Assembly: GCA_903922535.1 (NCBI GenBank)
Contig: CAIXUF010001430.1
Span: 1 to 9,161 of the forward strand
Length of the DNA stretch: 9,161 bases
Source: Candidatus Hydrogenedentota bacterium
GTDB lineage: Bacteria > Hydrogenedentota > Hydrogenedentia > Hydrogenedentiales > CAITNO01
Direction of reading: 5' to 3'
The notes beneath the pieces are model-generated. The model saw only the letters and a program-made list of their open reading frames with translations. It searched no databases and had not been told where the DNA came from. The first letter of the stretch is position 1. Each line of letters begins with the position of its first letter. Below, piece after piece: positions 1-7,093 of the stretch. A program made the position numbers and the translations under genes.

Positions 1-2
1 GT

Positions 3-608
3 CTGGGCGCGCACCGACGCCACCGGCCCCATGAACCACTGGAGCAGGTCAATCTGGTGAATGCCCTGGTTCATCAGCGCCCCGCCGCCGTCCAGCTTCT
101 TCGTGCCGCGCCACGCGCCGCTGCCGTAGTATTCCGCCGAACGGTACCACTTGATATACGCGTCGCCCAGTAACAGCCGACCGAAGCGCCCCTGGTCGAT
201 GGCCTTTTTGATCAACTGCGGCCCCTCGGCAAAACGGCTCTGGAAGATGCAGCCGAGCCGCACCCCCGCCTTGTCCGTCGCCTTGATGATGCGGTCAATG
301 CGCTTCGTGCTCACCTCCAGCGGCTTCTCCGACAGGATGTGCTTGCCCGCCTCGGCGCAGTCCTCGGCGATTTCCGCCCGCAGCCCACTCGGCACGCACA
401 GGCACACCGCCTGAATGTCCTTCCGCTCGATCATCTTGCGGTAGTCGGTGTAGATGTCCACACCATACTTCTCGCCGAGGCGCTGTCCCGTTGCCGGCAC
501 CACATCGGACACCGCCACCAGTTTCGCCTGGTTCACTGCGGCAATCGCCGCCGCGTGGACCGGGCCGATGTTGCCGCAACCGATAATCGCAAACCCTACC
601 TTAGCCAT
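3..608 (-). CDS. Gfo/Idh/MocA family oxidoreductase, N-terminal part (runs off left edge)
   Basis: This is an NAD(P)-dependent dehydrogenase of the Gfo/Idh/MocA family, which acts on sugars, inositols and their derivatives. The 202 complete codons visible cover the Rossmann domain and the start of the C-terminal alpha/beta domain. The glycine-rich dinucleotide loop GCGNIG is at residues 10-15, and the family EKP motif, whose lysine is catalytic, is at 94-96. GGGALMNQGIHQIDLLQW lies near 174-191 and carries the conserved His184 and Asp187. No signal peptide precedes the Rossmann fold, so it is probably cytoplasmic. The ATG at 608 follows an AGAGGAG ribosome site at 619-625, 10 nt away. A second ATG at 616 is in another frame. 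The gene lies 185 bp downstream of the C45 hydrolase on the same strand, with no convincing promoter between them, so it may be co-transcribed. The substrate is unknown and the C-terminus is outside the window. Confidence 0.93.
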   Translation of the reverse strand, partial: MAKVGFAIIGCGNIGPVHAAAIAAVNQAKLVAVSDVVPATGQRLGEKYGVDIYTDYRKMIERKDIQAVCLCVPSGLRAEIAEDCAEAGKHILSEKPLEVSTKRIDRIIKATDKAGVRLGCIFQSRFAEGPQLIKKAIDQGRFGRLLLGDAYIKWYRSAEYYGSGAWRGTKKLDGGGALMNQGIHQIDLLQWFMGPVASVRAQ

Positions 609-793
609 GGATGCATTTCTCCTCTGTTGTGCCGTCTGTACCCAAAGACCGAATGCAGGAAGTTTACTACATTCCCACGGGGGCTTTCCCGAAAAAACCA
701 ACCCGGCAGGCCCCTCCCTAACTCCCTAACTTCCATATTTCACATTCTACCCATTGCTCCCATCCGTGGCCCGCCATCGCGGAACCGGGCGGA
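609..793. other. Intergenic spacer between C45 hydrolase and Gfo/Idh/MocA gene
   Basis: This 185-bp gap holds no ORF that I would call. It contains a direct tandem repeat of the octamer TCCCTAAC (715-722 and 723-730) and, on the minus strand, a T6 run beside a short hairpin. Just after the C45 stop a weak 5-bp stem with a 12-nt loop is present, without a T-tract. I searched the minus strand for -35/-10 pairs and found none with good matches and spacing. The dehydrogenase may therefore rely on read-through or on a non-sigma70 promoter. Confidence 0.5.
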
Positions 794-2257
794 CTATTCC
801 GCAAGCAGTTCCCCAAAATTGAAGTGCCCATATCCTGAGTCGGGCGCATTCTTCCAATTCGCTTCCGCATCGCACGACTCAAAAGCCACCCAGAATTCCC
901 CGTCGGTCGGCGTATAGACCACGCTCATCACGTCCCAGTCGTCCTCCGCCAGCATCTCCGTATTGTGCGCCACGGTCGCGGCGATGTTCAGCGCCTCCTC
1001 GACACCGATCTTCCGCGGCACGCCCGCCTCTATCACCTTTGCGTTACGCACGGGAAAGACATATTCCGACCCGGTCTCATAGGCGCGGATCATGTCGTGC
1101 ATCGGCTTGTGGCAGGTGGTATAGGTGCTTCCCGCAAAGTCGCGGCCCCAGGGATTGCCCGTGTTGTCCGGGTCGCCCGGGCCGTCATCCGCCGCCTGCA
1201 ACGCGCGACTGCGGGAGCCGAAGGCGGTGTCGGCGCGCATAATCGCCTCGCTCATCGGCAACCCGTAATGATGGACCAACCCGGCGGAGTCCGTCCACAC
1301 CGCCGCCGCCTCCTTCGCATCCCCCGCATGGAAGGTCTCACAGCATTCGAAGTTGGTCTCAAACGCCGCGGCATGCGGCGCAAACGCCGGCGTGCCGTAA
1401 TGCTCCGGGTCGCCGTCGGCGACCAAGTAGTTGTAGCCGATGGTGTGCTTCGCGCCCTCAATAAATGTCACCGCCTCCTCCAGGGTCAGCGATTCCTCCA
1501 GCATCTGCCGCGCGATCAGCGTCCACGGCGTGCCGTCCAGTTCCTCCCGCGCGCTGAACGCGCCCACCTCCGAAAGGGTCAGTCCCTTCGCGTTCATCCC
1601 GGCCAGACAACCCGTCACGCCCGCATAACCCATCGTCACGCAGGCAATGCCCTTGTCGGGCCGGTACACCGTGATCAGCCTGTCTTCGTGCATCCCGCTC
1701 TGCGAAAGCCAATCCAGATTGCGCAGCGAGAACATCTTCCCGTCCACCGTCCGCGAACCCCACACCGCGAACATCGTGCACGACATGGGCCGCTGTTGTG
1801 CCAGGTTTTGCAGCGCCTCCAGCGTCTCGCCGTCGAGAAACTCAAGCGCCCGCTCCTCGCGCTTGTACAGGTCAAAATTCGTGGCGGCGACAATCCGGTA
1901 CAGTTCCTGCACGCTGAGTTCCACACCCGCCGTCTTCGCGCCCTGCGCAATGCCCGCCATTTCGTCCATGAACCGTTTCGGCGTGTGTGGCGCCATGCGC
2001 GCCCAGGCGTTGTCCAATATGTTGTGCACCACAAACTCGGGAAGTCCCGCAGCCTCGAAGATCTTCACCAGTCGGTTGGCATTCCGCTTCACCAAATCCC
2101 CCACCAGCGCGCCATACTGCCGACCCATTTGCTCTGGAGAACCACATACGGAAAGCACCGGAAGCGATCCGTGCGGTGTCGAATAGAGGGCCAGCCAGCC
2201 TCCTTCAAAGGTGTTTCTGGCGGAGATCGGCGAGGCGTCGGCGTGAGTGATTTTCAT
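794..2257 (-). CDS. C45-type (penicillin acylase / acyl-CoA:6-APA acyltransferase-like) Ntn hydrolase
   Basis: This 487-aa protein has the pattern of C45 family autoproteolytic acyltransferases/hydrolases, which cleave or transfer amide-linked acyl groups. The opening GSPEQMGRQYG motif is near residues 39-49. The putative nucleophile is Cys160 in PMSCTMFAVWG, followed by RNLDW (179-183), GMNAKGL (220-226) and TIGYNYLVADG (272-282). In this family the precursor is cut just before the Cys, which becomes the N-terminal nucleophile. Here the bond would be Ser159-Cys160, leaving chains of about 159 and 328 residues. No signal peptide is seen, so a cytoplasmic location is likely. I chose ATG 2257 because a GGAG lies 9 nt upstream. 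The frame stays open upstream to a TTG at 2329, with an ATG at 2272, but the TTG coincides with a promoter -35 box. The promoter just behind the sulfatase gene makes it independently transcribable. The substrate is unknown; a role in amide cleavage beside the sulfatase is inference. Confidence 0.85.
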   Translation of the reverse strand: MKITHADASPISARNTFEGGWLALYSTPHGSLPVLSVCGSPEQMGRQYGALVGDLVKRNANRLVKIFEAAGLPEFVVHNILDNAWARMAPHTPKRFMDEMAGIAQGAKTAGVELSVQELYRIVAATNFDLYKREERALEFLDGETLEALQNLAQQRPMSCTMFAVWGSRTVDGKMFSLRNLDWLSQSGMHEDRLITVYRPDKGIACVTMGYAGVTGCLAGMNAKGLTLSEVGAFSAREELDGTPWTLIARQMLEESLTLEEAVTFIEGAKHTIGYNYLVADGDPEHYGTPAFAPHAAAFETNFECCETFHAGDAKEAAAVWTDSAGLVHHYGLPMSEAIMRADTAFGSRSRALQAADDGPGDPDNTGNPWGRDFAGSTYTTCHKPMHDMIRAYETGSEYVFPVRNAKVIEAGVPRKIGVEEALNIAATVAHNTEMLAEDDWDVMSVVYTPTDGEFWVAFESCDAEANWKNAPDSGYGHFNFGELLAE

Positions 2258-2266
2258 GTCGGATGA

Positions 2267-2271
2267 CTCCA
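2267..2271 (-). promoter_or_regulatory. Ribosome binding site of the C45 hydrolase (decides the start)
   Basis: The minus strand reads TGGAG here, 9 nt before ATG 2257. The alternative ATG at 2272 and TTG at 2329 have no comparable purine-rich site, which favours 2257. Confidence 0.6.
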
Positions 2272-2300
2272 TCGTAAACGGACTGCGGTAACGGGCCGAA

Positions 2301-2329
2301 ATTATAGCCATGCCACACTGCGGCTTCAA
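2301..2329 (-). promoter_or_regulatory. Sigma70-type promoter of the C45 hydrolase
   Basis: On the minus strand TTGAAG (2324-2329) is followed after exactly 17 bp by a perfect TATAAT (2301-2306). Transcription would begin near 2294, giving a leader of about 37 nt to ATG 2257. The -35 box begins only 7 bp after the sulfatase stop codon. Inverted 7-bp arms at 2291-2297 and 2331-2337 flank the whole element. Confidence 0.7.
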
Positions 2330-2336
2330 TGGCCCG

Positions 2337-3800
2337 TCAGGCCTTTGCCTGCACGATTTCCGGCGCGGGTTCGCCCGCGCCCTGCATGCGCCGTTTCAAC
2401 CGTTCCCGAAGTTCGGCGCGCACCTGCTCGAACGCCGGATCGGAAACGAGATTGTTACGCTCGTGCGGGTCGGCCTCCAAGTCGAAAAGAACGTCCTCGT
2501 GATACTGTTCCGCGCGGCCGTCTTTCGGATGGTCCGTATCTTCCGCGGCGAGCACTGCGTATTTCCATCGGGCCGTGCGGATGGCCCGCCCAGTCTGGCT
2601 TTCGCTGATCTGAACGAAGACCTCTTCAGGCCAGTGTTCCGCCTTCCCTCCGACCAGTTCCTGCAGCGGCCGACCCCGCATGGCCGCAGGCACGTCCACA
2701 CCGCCCGCCGCAAGGATTGTCGGCGGCAAGTCGATAAGACTCGCCAGTTCGTTGACCGTCTTGCCGCCGCGAAAGCCCGGCCCTGACACGATTAAGGGGA
2801 CGCGGATGCTGTTGTCGTGGCAGGAGCGCTTGTATTCATTATTGCGTGTGCGGAAATGGCAGGCGTGATCGCAGGTGTACACAATGATCGTGTTTTCCGC
2901 GAGACCCAGCGTCTCCAGTTCCTTTCGCAGCCGTCCGACGGCGGTGTCGAGGCTCCTGCAACAGCCCAGGTAGTCTGGCAGCTCGGTTCGCCAGTCACCC
3001 TGGGTGCCCTCCAGATCGCCGGGCACCGGGAAATTCTTGAAACGCTCCTTCGATCCTTCCGGCCCCTCAAAATACCCGTGGTCGTTCTGGTGGTGCGGCT
3101 CGATATAGGAGATGAACAAGAAAAAGGGGCGCTGGCTGTCGCGTTTGTGCAGGTAGTTGATGGCAAAGTCTGTCAGCGCATCCACGCGGTACCGGCCCTG
3201 CGGAAAGTCCACCTGCTTCATGTCGCCGTCAAAGAGATGGCCGTCATACCCGTGCGAGGTGAATTCCAGCACGTCCGACGCCAGCCAGAAATCGTCATAG
3301 CCGCCACGGCATTCGGGCGGCACGGCGGTGGTGTGGTGGTCGGGATGGTTGCCGGTCGAGGCCAGGTGCCACTTCCCGATGTAGCCCACCTCATACCCAG
3401 CCGGTTTAAGCAGCCGCGGCACGGTGACCGCGTCCAGCGGCAGCGCGATGTCATTGTGCCAGCATCCCGTCTCGGTGGCGTACAGGCCCGTTTGCAGGCA
3501 GGACCGGGCAGGACCGCACACCGGCTGGCAGGTGAAGGCATGCTGAAAGCGTACCCCCTCGGCGGCCATCGCGTCCAGGTTGGGAGAAAGCCCAAGGGCG
3601 CGGCCCATGTTGTCCCCGTAGCACCCAACCGTGTCCCAGCGCTGCTGATCGCTGAAGATGAAGAGGATGTTCGGCTGTTTGCCGCGCGCCGTGGCATCCT
3701 TCTCCCCCGCGCCAACGGCATGGGCGCCCATCAACGCCGCACCCACCGCCATGCCGCTCCGTTCCATGAATCCCCTGCGGGTGAGTCTGTTCTGCTTCAT
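2337..3800 (-). CDS. Tat-exported type I sulfatase (formylglycine-dependent)
   Basis: This 487-aa arylsulfatase-family enzyme would hydrolyse sulfate esters, probably on a sugar or polysaccharide, outside the cytoplasmic membrane. The N-terminus NRLTRRGFMERSG (residues 4-16) is a twin-arginine signal followed by a hydrophobic stretch, with cleavage plausible near residue 31. The metal-binding opening is FIFSDQQRWD (47-56, Asp51). The maturation motif CGPARSCLQTG starts at Cys95, the residue that becomes formylglycine; Arg99 and Thr-Gly at 104-105 follow. GKWH is at 142-145, PHH at 235-237, Asp311-His312 form the second metal site, and Lys324 lies in the EYKRSC segment before SIRVPLI. The length is normal for the family. 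ATG 3800 follows AAGGA (3808-3812) by 7 nt. It has its own promoter and follows a likely terminator. The usual maturation enzyme (FGE or a radical-SAM anSME) is not in this window. Substrate specificity cannot be deduced. Confidence 0.94.
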   Translation of the reverse strand: MKQNRLTRRGFMERSGMAVGAALMGAHAVGAGEKDATARGKQPNILFIFSDQQRWDTVGCYGDNMGRALGLSPNLDAMAAEGVRFQHAFTCQPVCGPARSCLQTGLYATETGCWHNDIALPLDAVTVPRLLKPAGYEVGYIGKWHLASTGNHPDHHTTAVPPECRGGYDDFWLASDVLEFTSHGYDGHLFDGDMKQVDFPQGRYRVDALTDFAINYLHKRDSQRPFFLFISYIEPHHQNDHGYFEGPEGSKERFKNFPVPGDLEGTQGDWRTELPDYLGCCRSLDTAVGRLRKELETLGLAENTIIVYTCDHACHFRTRNNEYKRSCHDNSIRVPLIVSGPGFRGGKTVNELASLIDLPPTILAAGGVDVPAAMRGRPLQELVGGKAEHWPEEVFVQISESQTGRAIRTARWKYAVLAAEDTDHPKDGRAEQYHEDVLFDLEADPHERNNLVSDPAFEQVRAELRERLKRRMQGAGEPAPEIVQAKA

Positions 3801-3836
3801 GCAAGTTTCCTTCTTGACGAACTTTGCTGCCGAACC

Positions 3837-3865
3837 ATTCTACCGCTTCGCCGTGGACCTGTAAA
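3837..3865 (-). promoter_or_regulatory. Sigma70-type promoter of the sulfatase
   Basis: The minus strand reads TTTACA (3860-3865), then 17 bp, then TAGAAT (3837-3842). Each hexamer matches the sigma70 consensus at 5 of 6 positions. The predicted start near 3830 gives a leader of about 30 nt containing the AAGGA ribosome site. The element lies directly behind the palindrome at 3873-3901. Confidence 0.65.
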
Positions 3866-3872
3866 ATCACCT

Positions 3873-3901
3873 GCGGCGGAACCGGTGACCGGTTCCGCCG
3901 C
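3873..3901 (-). terminator. Probable terminator hairpin after the cytochrome c peroxidase gene
   Basis: This is a perfect inverted repeat with two 14-bp arms (GCGGCGGAACCGGT and its complement) around a single central base. It lies 31 bp past the peroxidase stop codon and just ahead of the sulfatase promoter. In the minus-strand transcript the hairpin is followed by AGGTGATTTTAC, so the T-run is short and displaced by 6 nt. Efficiency as an intrinsic terminator is therefore uncertain. An operator for a dimeric regulator of the sulfatase promoter is an alternative reading. Confidence 0.6.
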
Positions 3902-3932
3902 GAAAAGAATTCATGCTTTCAACAGCACAAGA

Positions 3933-5294
3933 TCAAAGCTTCTGCCCCTTGTACTCGCCGGTCAGCGCTTCCAGGAACTGCACCACCTGCGCCACCTGAT
4001 TGGCGCTCAGCGATTTGCCGCACTGGCATCTGGCCATGGTCTTCACCGCCTCGCCCAGGTCGCTGGTGCTGGAATCGTGGAAATAGGGTGCCGTCAGCTT
4101 GATGTTGCGCAGCGTCGGCACCTTCAACCGGTACTTGTCCGCCTCGTCTTTGGTCACGTTGAAGCGGCCGTAATCGGCGTCTTTCACATTGCCGCGCTTG
4201 CCAAAATAGTCTTTGCGCAGGCCCATCAGCTCAAAGGACTGACCGCCCAGTATGGGTCCGCAATGGCAGTTCGTGCAGCCCGTGTCCTGGAAAACCTTCA
4301 AACCTGCTTTCTGGTCCGGCGTCAACGCGTTCTTGTCGCCCTTGAGGAACTTGTCGAAAGGTCCCGGCGTGACCAGCGTCTTTTCAAACTCGGCAATGGC
4401 GTTGACGCAGTTCTCTTTTTTGTATCCGTCAGGATACACGGCATTGAACGCCTGCGTGAACGCCGCGTCCTGGCTCAGTTTGGCCGTCGCTTCGTTCCAG
4501 TTGGAGGCCATCTCGGCCGGATTGTTCACCGGACCGTCTGCCTGGGCGGCAAGGTCCGCCGCGCGGCCGTCCCAGAACTGGATGAACTGGAACCCCGAAT
4601 TGAACACGGTCGGCGCGTTGATGCCGCCCACCGTGCCGCCCACGCCCTTGGAGAAGGGCAGTTGGTCCGTGCCCCCCTTCTTCAAATCGTGACAGGTGGC
4701 GCAAGCCACCGTGTTGTCCTTGGACAGACGCACATCGTGAAACAGTCTCTCGCCGAGGGCGACTTTGGCCGGGTCGACTTTCACCGAATCGGGAAGGGGC
4801 TGGAGCACATCCGCGTTAAGTGCCTGCGGAATGCCCGCCAAGGCCTGCCTGGCCCGCGTCTCCCGCACCCACGCGGTCAGCATCTTCTTGTCGTGCTCGC
4901 TGAGCTTGTGATTCCAATGCATGGCCAGATAATGTCCCGGCGGCATGCTTCCATTCGCCACGACATACTCCGTCTTCGCCAGCACGGCGCCGGATACCGG
5001 CTTGTCAAGCGCCACTTCTTTCACATAGTCCACGTTCTTCGTGGCCAGGCTGATGTCGATTGCGAGCAACTGTTTCGCCACAGGCAGCGCGCCATAGAAC
5101 GGAAGCCCCGAACCCACGGAATGGCAACCCGCGCATTTCTCCGCCAGGATCGCCGTCGCCTGTACGGTCAGCGGATCGTTGGACTTGAAATCCTGGAGCG
5201 GATTCGACGTGTACGGAACGATCATGTTGTAGACCGGCAGGGAAAGCCCCGCAAGTGCCAGCAGGAGGACGGCAAACGCCAACTTTTTCTTCAT
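3933..5294 (-). CDS. Triheme cytochrome c peroxidase-like protein (haem-binding domain + CCP/MauG)
   Basis: This 453-aa c-type cytochrome has three haem attachment sites: CAGCH (54-58), CATCH (198-202) and CTNCH (340-344). The N-terminus MKKKLAFAVLLLALAGL is an export signal or membrane anchor. Residues 41-145 look like the Haem_bd domain, with the expected MPP motif at Met117. The rest is a dihaem peroxidase of the CCP/MauG type: RLFHDVRLS (183-191), NAPTVFN (226-232), QFWDGRA (239-245), and PTLRNIKLTAPYFHD (393-407) before Met420, the likely axial ligand of the C-terminal haem. Members reduce hydrogen peroxide in the periplasm with electrons from small cytochromes or quinol. The position of the usual peroxidatic-haem His (SxGH) is Val218 here (SKGVGG). 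Extra cysteines occur at 296, 345, 423 and 425. I chose ATG 5294 because AAAGGGA lies 7 nt upstream and the signal peptide follows; the upstream in-frame extension is charged and unlike a signal. It has its own promoter. Confidence 0.9.
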   Translation of the reverse strand: MKKKLAFAVLLLALAGLSLPVYNMIVPYTSNPLQDFKSNDPLTVQATAILAEKCAGCHSVGSGLPFYGALPVAKQLLAIDISLATKNVDYVKEVALDKPVSGAVLAKTEYVVANGSMPPGHYLAMHWNHKLSEHDKKMLTAWVRETRARQALAGIPQALNADVLQPLPDSVKVDPAKVALGERLFHDVRLSKDNTVACATCHDLKKGGTDQLPFSKGVGGTVGGINAPTVFNSGFQFIQFWDGRAADLAAQADGPVNNPAEMASNWNEATAKLSQDAAFTQAFNAVYPDGYKKENCVNAIAEFEKTLVTPGPFDKFLKGDKNALTPDQKAGLKVFQDTGCTNCHCGPILGGQSFELMGLRKDYFGKRGNVKDADYGRFNVTKDEADKYRLKVPTLRNIKLTAPYFHDSSTSDLGEAVKTMARCQCGKSLSANQVAQVVQFLEALTGEYKGQKL

Positions 5295-5301
5295 ATTCTG
5301 G

Positions 5302-5308
5302 TCCCTTT
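5302..5308 (-). promoter_or_regulatory. Ribosome binding site of the peroxidase gene (decides the start)
   Basis: The minus strand reads AAAGGGA, 7 nt before ATG 5294. This supports the start that puts the lysine-rich signal sequence at the N-terminus, over the longer open frame reaching 5339. Confidence 0.65.
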
Positions 5309-5384
5309 GTTCTTTCTTTGCACACCTTTTGACGCCCAAAGAACACCAACACAGCCATTCTTAATCCAAGCGTGAAGCGCCCCC

Positions 5385-5413
5385 ATGTTACAGCAACTGG
5401 GAAGAATTGCCAA
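5385..5413 (-). promoter_or_regulatory. Sigma70-type promoter of the cytochrome c peroxidase gene
   Basis: On the minus strand TTGGCA (5408-5413, 5 of 6 to consensus) is followed after 17 bp by TAACAT (5385-5390, 4 of 6). The predicted start near 5378 gives a leader of about 84 nt before ATG 5294. The -35 box lies 17 bp past the rmuC stop codon. No clear intrinsic terminator separates the two genes. Confidence 0.55.
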
Positions 5414-5430
5414 CAGGGGGATGCGCCCGG

Positions 5431-6978
5431 CTACCCGACCTCTCCCCCATCCCGGAATTCAGGTGCCTGCAATTCGCGCGTGACCTGCGTGTTCTCCGCC
5501 AGCGCCACTATATCCAACTTCGAAGAGATGCTCAACTCGCGGAATTTGCGCGCACCGGGCAGGACCCGGCTTTCCAGCGTGCCCACGGCTTCATTGTAGG
5601 CATGGGTGGCCTTGTCCAGCGCCTTGCCCAGCCCCGTGAAATGCTCCGCCAGCTTGGCGATACGCTCGTACAACTCCTTGCCCAGTCGGCTGATGGCCTC
5701 GGCATTCTCGGCCAGGCTCTCCTGCTGCCAGCCATAGGACACCGCCTTCAACAGCGCGATCAGCGTGGTCGGTGTGGCGAGAATCACCCGCTGATCCACC
5801 CCGAACTCAATCAGCATGGGGTCCTGCTCCAGCGCAGCGCTGAAGAAGGGCTCGCCCGGCAGGAACAGCACGGCAAACTCGGGCGCCGACGTGAACTGGT
5901 CCCAGTAGGACTTTTGTGCGAGCCGCACAATCTGCGCGCGCACCTGCTGCGCGTGGGTCTTGAAATACACCATGCGCTCGTCCTCCGACTCAGTGTCCAT
6001 CGCCTTCATGTACGCGTCCAGCGACACCTTGGCGTCAATGACGATGGTTTTTCCCCCCGGCAGCGACACAACCATGTCGGGACGCAGCTTGCCCGTCTCC
6101 GAGTCCGTGCTTTGCTGTTCCACGAAATCGCAGTGTTTCAGCATTCCCGCCAGTTCCACCACCCGCCGCAACTGGATTTCCCCCCAGCGCCCGCGCACCT
6201 GCGGCGCCCGCAGCGCCGTCACCAGGCGGCCCGTCTCCCGGTTCAGCTTGTCCTGCGAAGTCAGCAGCGATTTCACCTGTTCCGAAATGCCGGTATACGC
6301 CGAAACCCGCTCCTTCTCCACCGCCTGAATCTGAAGGTTCACCTTCTCCAGCGACTCGCGCATCGGCTTTACCATCTCGTCAATCGCCTGCTGGCGCTGG
6401 GCCATGTCCCCTTTGGCGGTCTCCTGAAACTTCTCCAGGTTCTCTTTCGCCAGCTCCAAAAAGGCCTGATTGTTGCTCTTGAGCGCTTCGGACGACAGCG
6501 CCTGAAAGGCGTCCGCCAGCCGGGTCTTGGCATCCTCCAGCAGGGCCAGCTTGTCCGCCGCCGCCCGGCGCTCCTCCTCGGCCCGCGCCGCGAGATCCGA
6601 ATTGCGCACCTGCTCCGCCGACAACCCCGTCTGCAGTGCCTGAATCCGCATGTCCTGATCGCGTTGCGCCTGCTCCAGTTCGGCGATGCGCGGCAAACGC
6701 GCCTCGGCCGCCGCCCGCAACCCCGCCTCCGCCTGCAACAGCGCCCGGCACTCGTCCAGCCGCGCCGCCGTCTCCGCCCGCGCCGCCTCCAGCATGACGG
6801 CCCGCTGCTCCGCCGCCGCCCGGCGCTCTTCCAAGAGCGCCTTCTCCGTGTCGAGCAGTCCCCGCTCCGCCGCGACCAGCCTAGAAGCCTGTACCCGGGT
6901 GGTCCACCAGACGAATGCCGACACCGCCAGCCCCAAAGCCAGCCCAACCACCAACGCCATACTCGCAGAAAGTGTCAT
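5431..6978 (-). CDS. rmuC: DNA recombination protein RmuC
   Basis: This 515-aa RmuC homologue belongs to a family with a PD-(D/E)XK-like nuclease fold, linked in E. coli to limiting recombination at inverted repeats. It is thought to act on DNA structures near the membrane. Residues 4-26 form a membrane helix. Residues of about 28-245 are Ala/Glu/Arg/Gln-rich and strongly coiled-coil. The conserved domain follows: RGRWGE (262-267), VVELAGM (273-279), RPDMVV (299-304) and [12 protein letters not shown] (312-323). Asp301, Asp315 and Lys317 are candidate active-site residues. The family segment [17 protein letters not shown] is at 401-417. I chose ATG 6978 because the membrane helix begins directly after it; a TTG at 7005 would add only nine residues. 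No clear Shine-Dalgarno is present beyond a G-run upstream. A promoter stands 54 bp upstream, in the divergent region shared with the sigma factor gene. Confidence 0.95.
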   Translation of the reverse strand: MTLSASMALVVGLALGLAVSAFVWWTTRVQASRLVAAERGLLDTEKALLEERRAAAEQRAVMLEAARAETAARLDECRALLQAEAGLRAAAEARLPRIAELEQAQRDQDMRIQALQTGLSAEQVRNSDLAARAEEERRAAADKLALLEDAKTRLADAFQALSSEALKSNNQAFLELAKENLEKFQETAKGDMAQRQQAIDEMVKPMRESLEKVNLQIQAVEKERVSAYTGISEQVKSLLTSQDKLNRETGRLVTALRAPQVRGRWGEIQLRRVVELAGMLKHCDFVEQQSTDSETGKLRPDMVVSLPGGKTIVIDAKVSLDAYMKAMDTESEDERMVYFKTHAQQVRAQIVRLAQKSYWDQFTSAPEFAVLFLPGEPFFSAALEQDPMLIEFGVDQRVILATPTTLIALLKAVSYGWQQESLAENAEAISRLGKELYERIAKLAEHFTGLGKALDKATHAYNEAVGTLESRVLPGARKFRELSISSKLDIVALAENTQVTRELQAPEFRDGGEVG

Positions 6979-7031
6979 GAAATTATACCCCCGGCCCGAC
7001 GGCAACCATTCCGCCGTCCGCGACCGGGTTC

Positions 7032-7061
7032 ATCATAGACCACCGCCCGTTCCCACGCCAA
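7032..7061 (-). promoter_or_regulatory. Sigma70-type promoter of rmuC
   Basis: The minus strand reads TTGGCG (7056-7061, 4 of 6 to consensus), then 18 bp, then TATGAT (7032-7037, 5 of 6). Transcription would begin near 7025, about 47 nt before ATG 6978. A closer TATAAT at 6982-6987 sits only 3 nt before the ATG and lacks a -35 box, so it is the weaker candidate. Confidence 0.55.
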
Positions 7062-7093
7062 CCGCAATACTGCCCAACTTGCTCTTTTGGGCA

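Noticed and set aside
715..730. Tandem TCCCTAAC octamer, two copies
   Set aside because: Two copies of a short low-complexity word are not enough to call a functional repeat or an operator.
965..2266. A 433-codon open frame on the plus strand
   Set aside because: It is antisense to the C45 hydrolase, whose motifs are clear, and its Arg/His-rich composition is typical of a shadow frame.
2817..5375. An 852-codon open frame on the plus strand
   Set aside because: It lies antisense across both the sulfatase and the peroxidase, crosses their intergenic region and shows no recognisable motif. The opposite strand has clear catalytic and haem motifs. It is a by-product of GC-rich codon use.
5291..5386. 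A 31-codon ORF on the minus strand ending in a 4-bp ATGA overlap with the peroxidase start
   Set aside because: Its ATG overlaps the -10 box of the peroxidase promoter, so it would not be in the transcript, and it has no ribosome site.
6982..6987. A perfect TATAAT on the minus strand just before rmuC
   Set aside because: It ends 3 nt before the ATG and lacks a -35 box at proper spacing; the upstream pair at 7032-7061 is a better promoter.
5407..7038. A 543-codon open frame on the plus strand
   Set aside because: It is antisense to rmuC, rich in Arg, Leu, His and Gln as expected for a reversed GC-rich coiled coil, with no domain signal.
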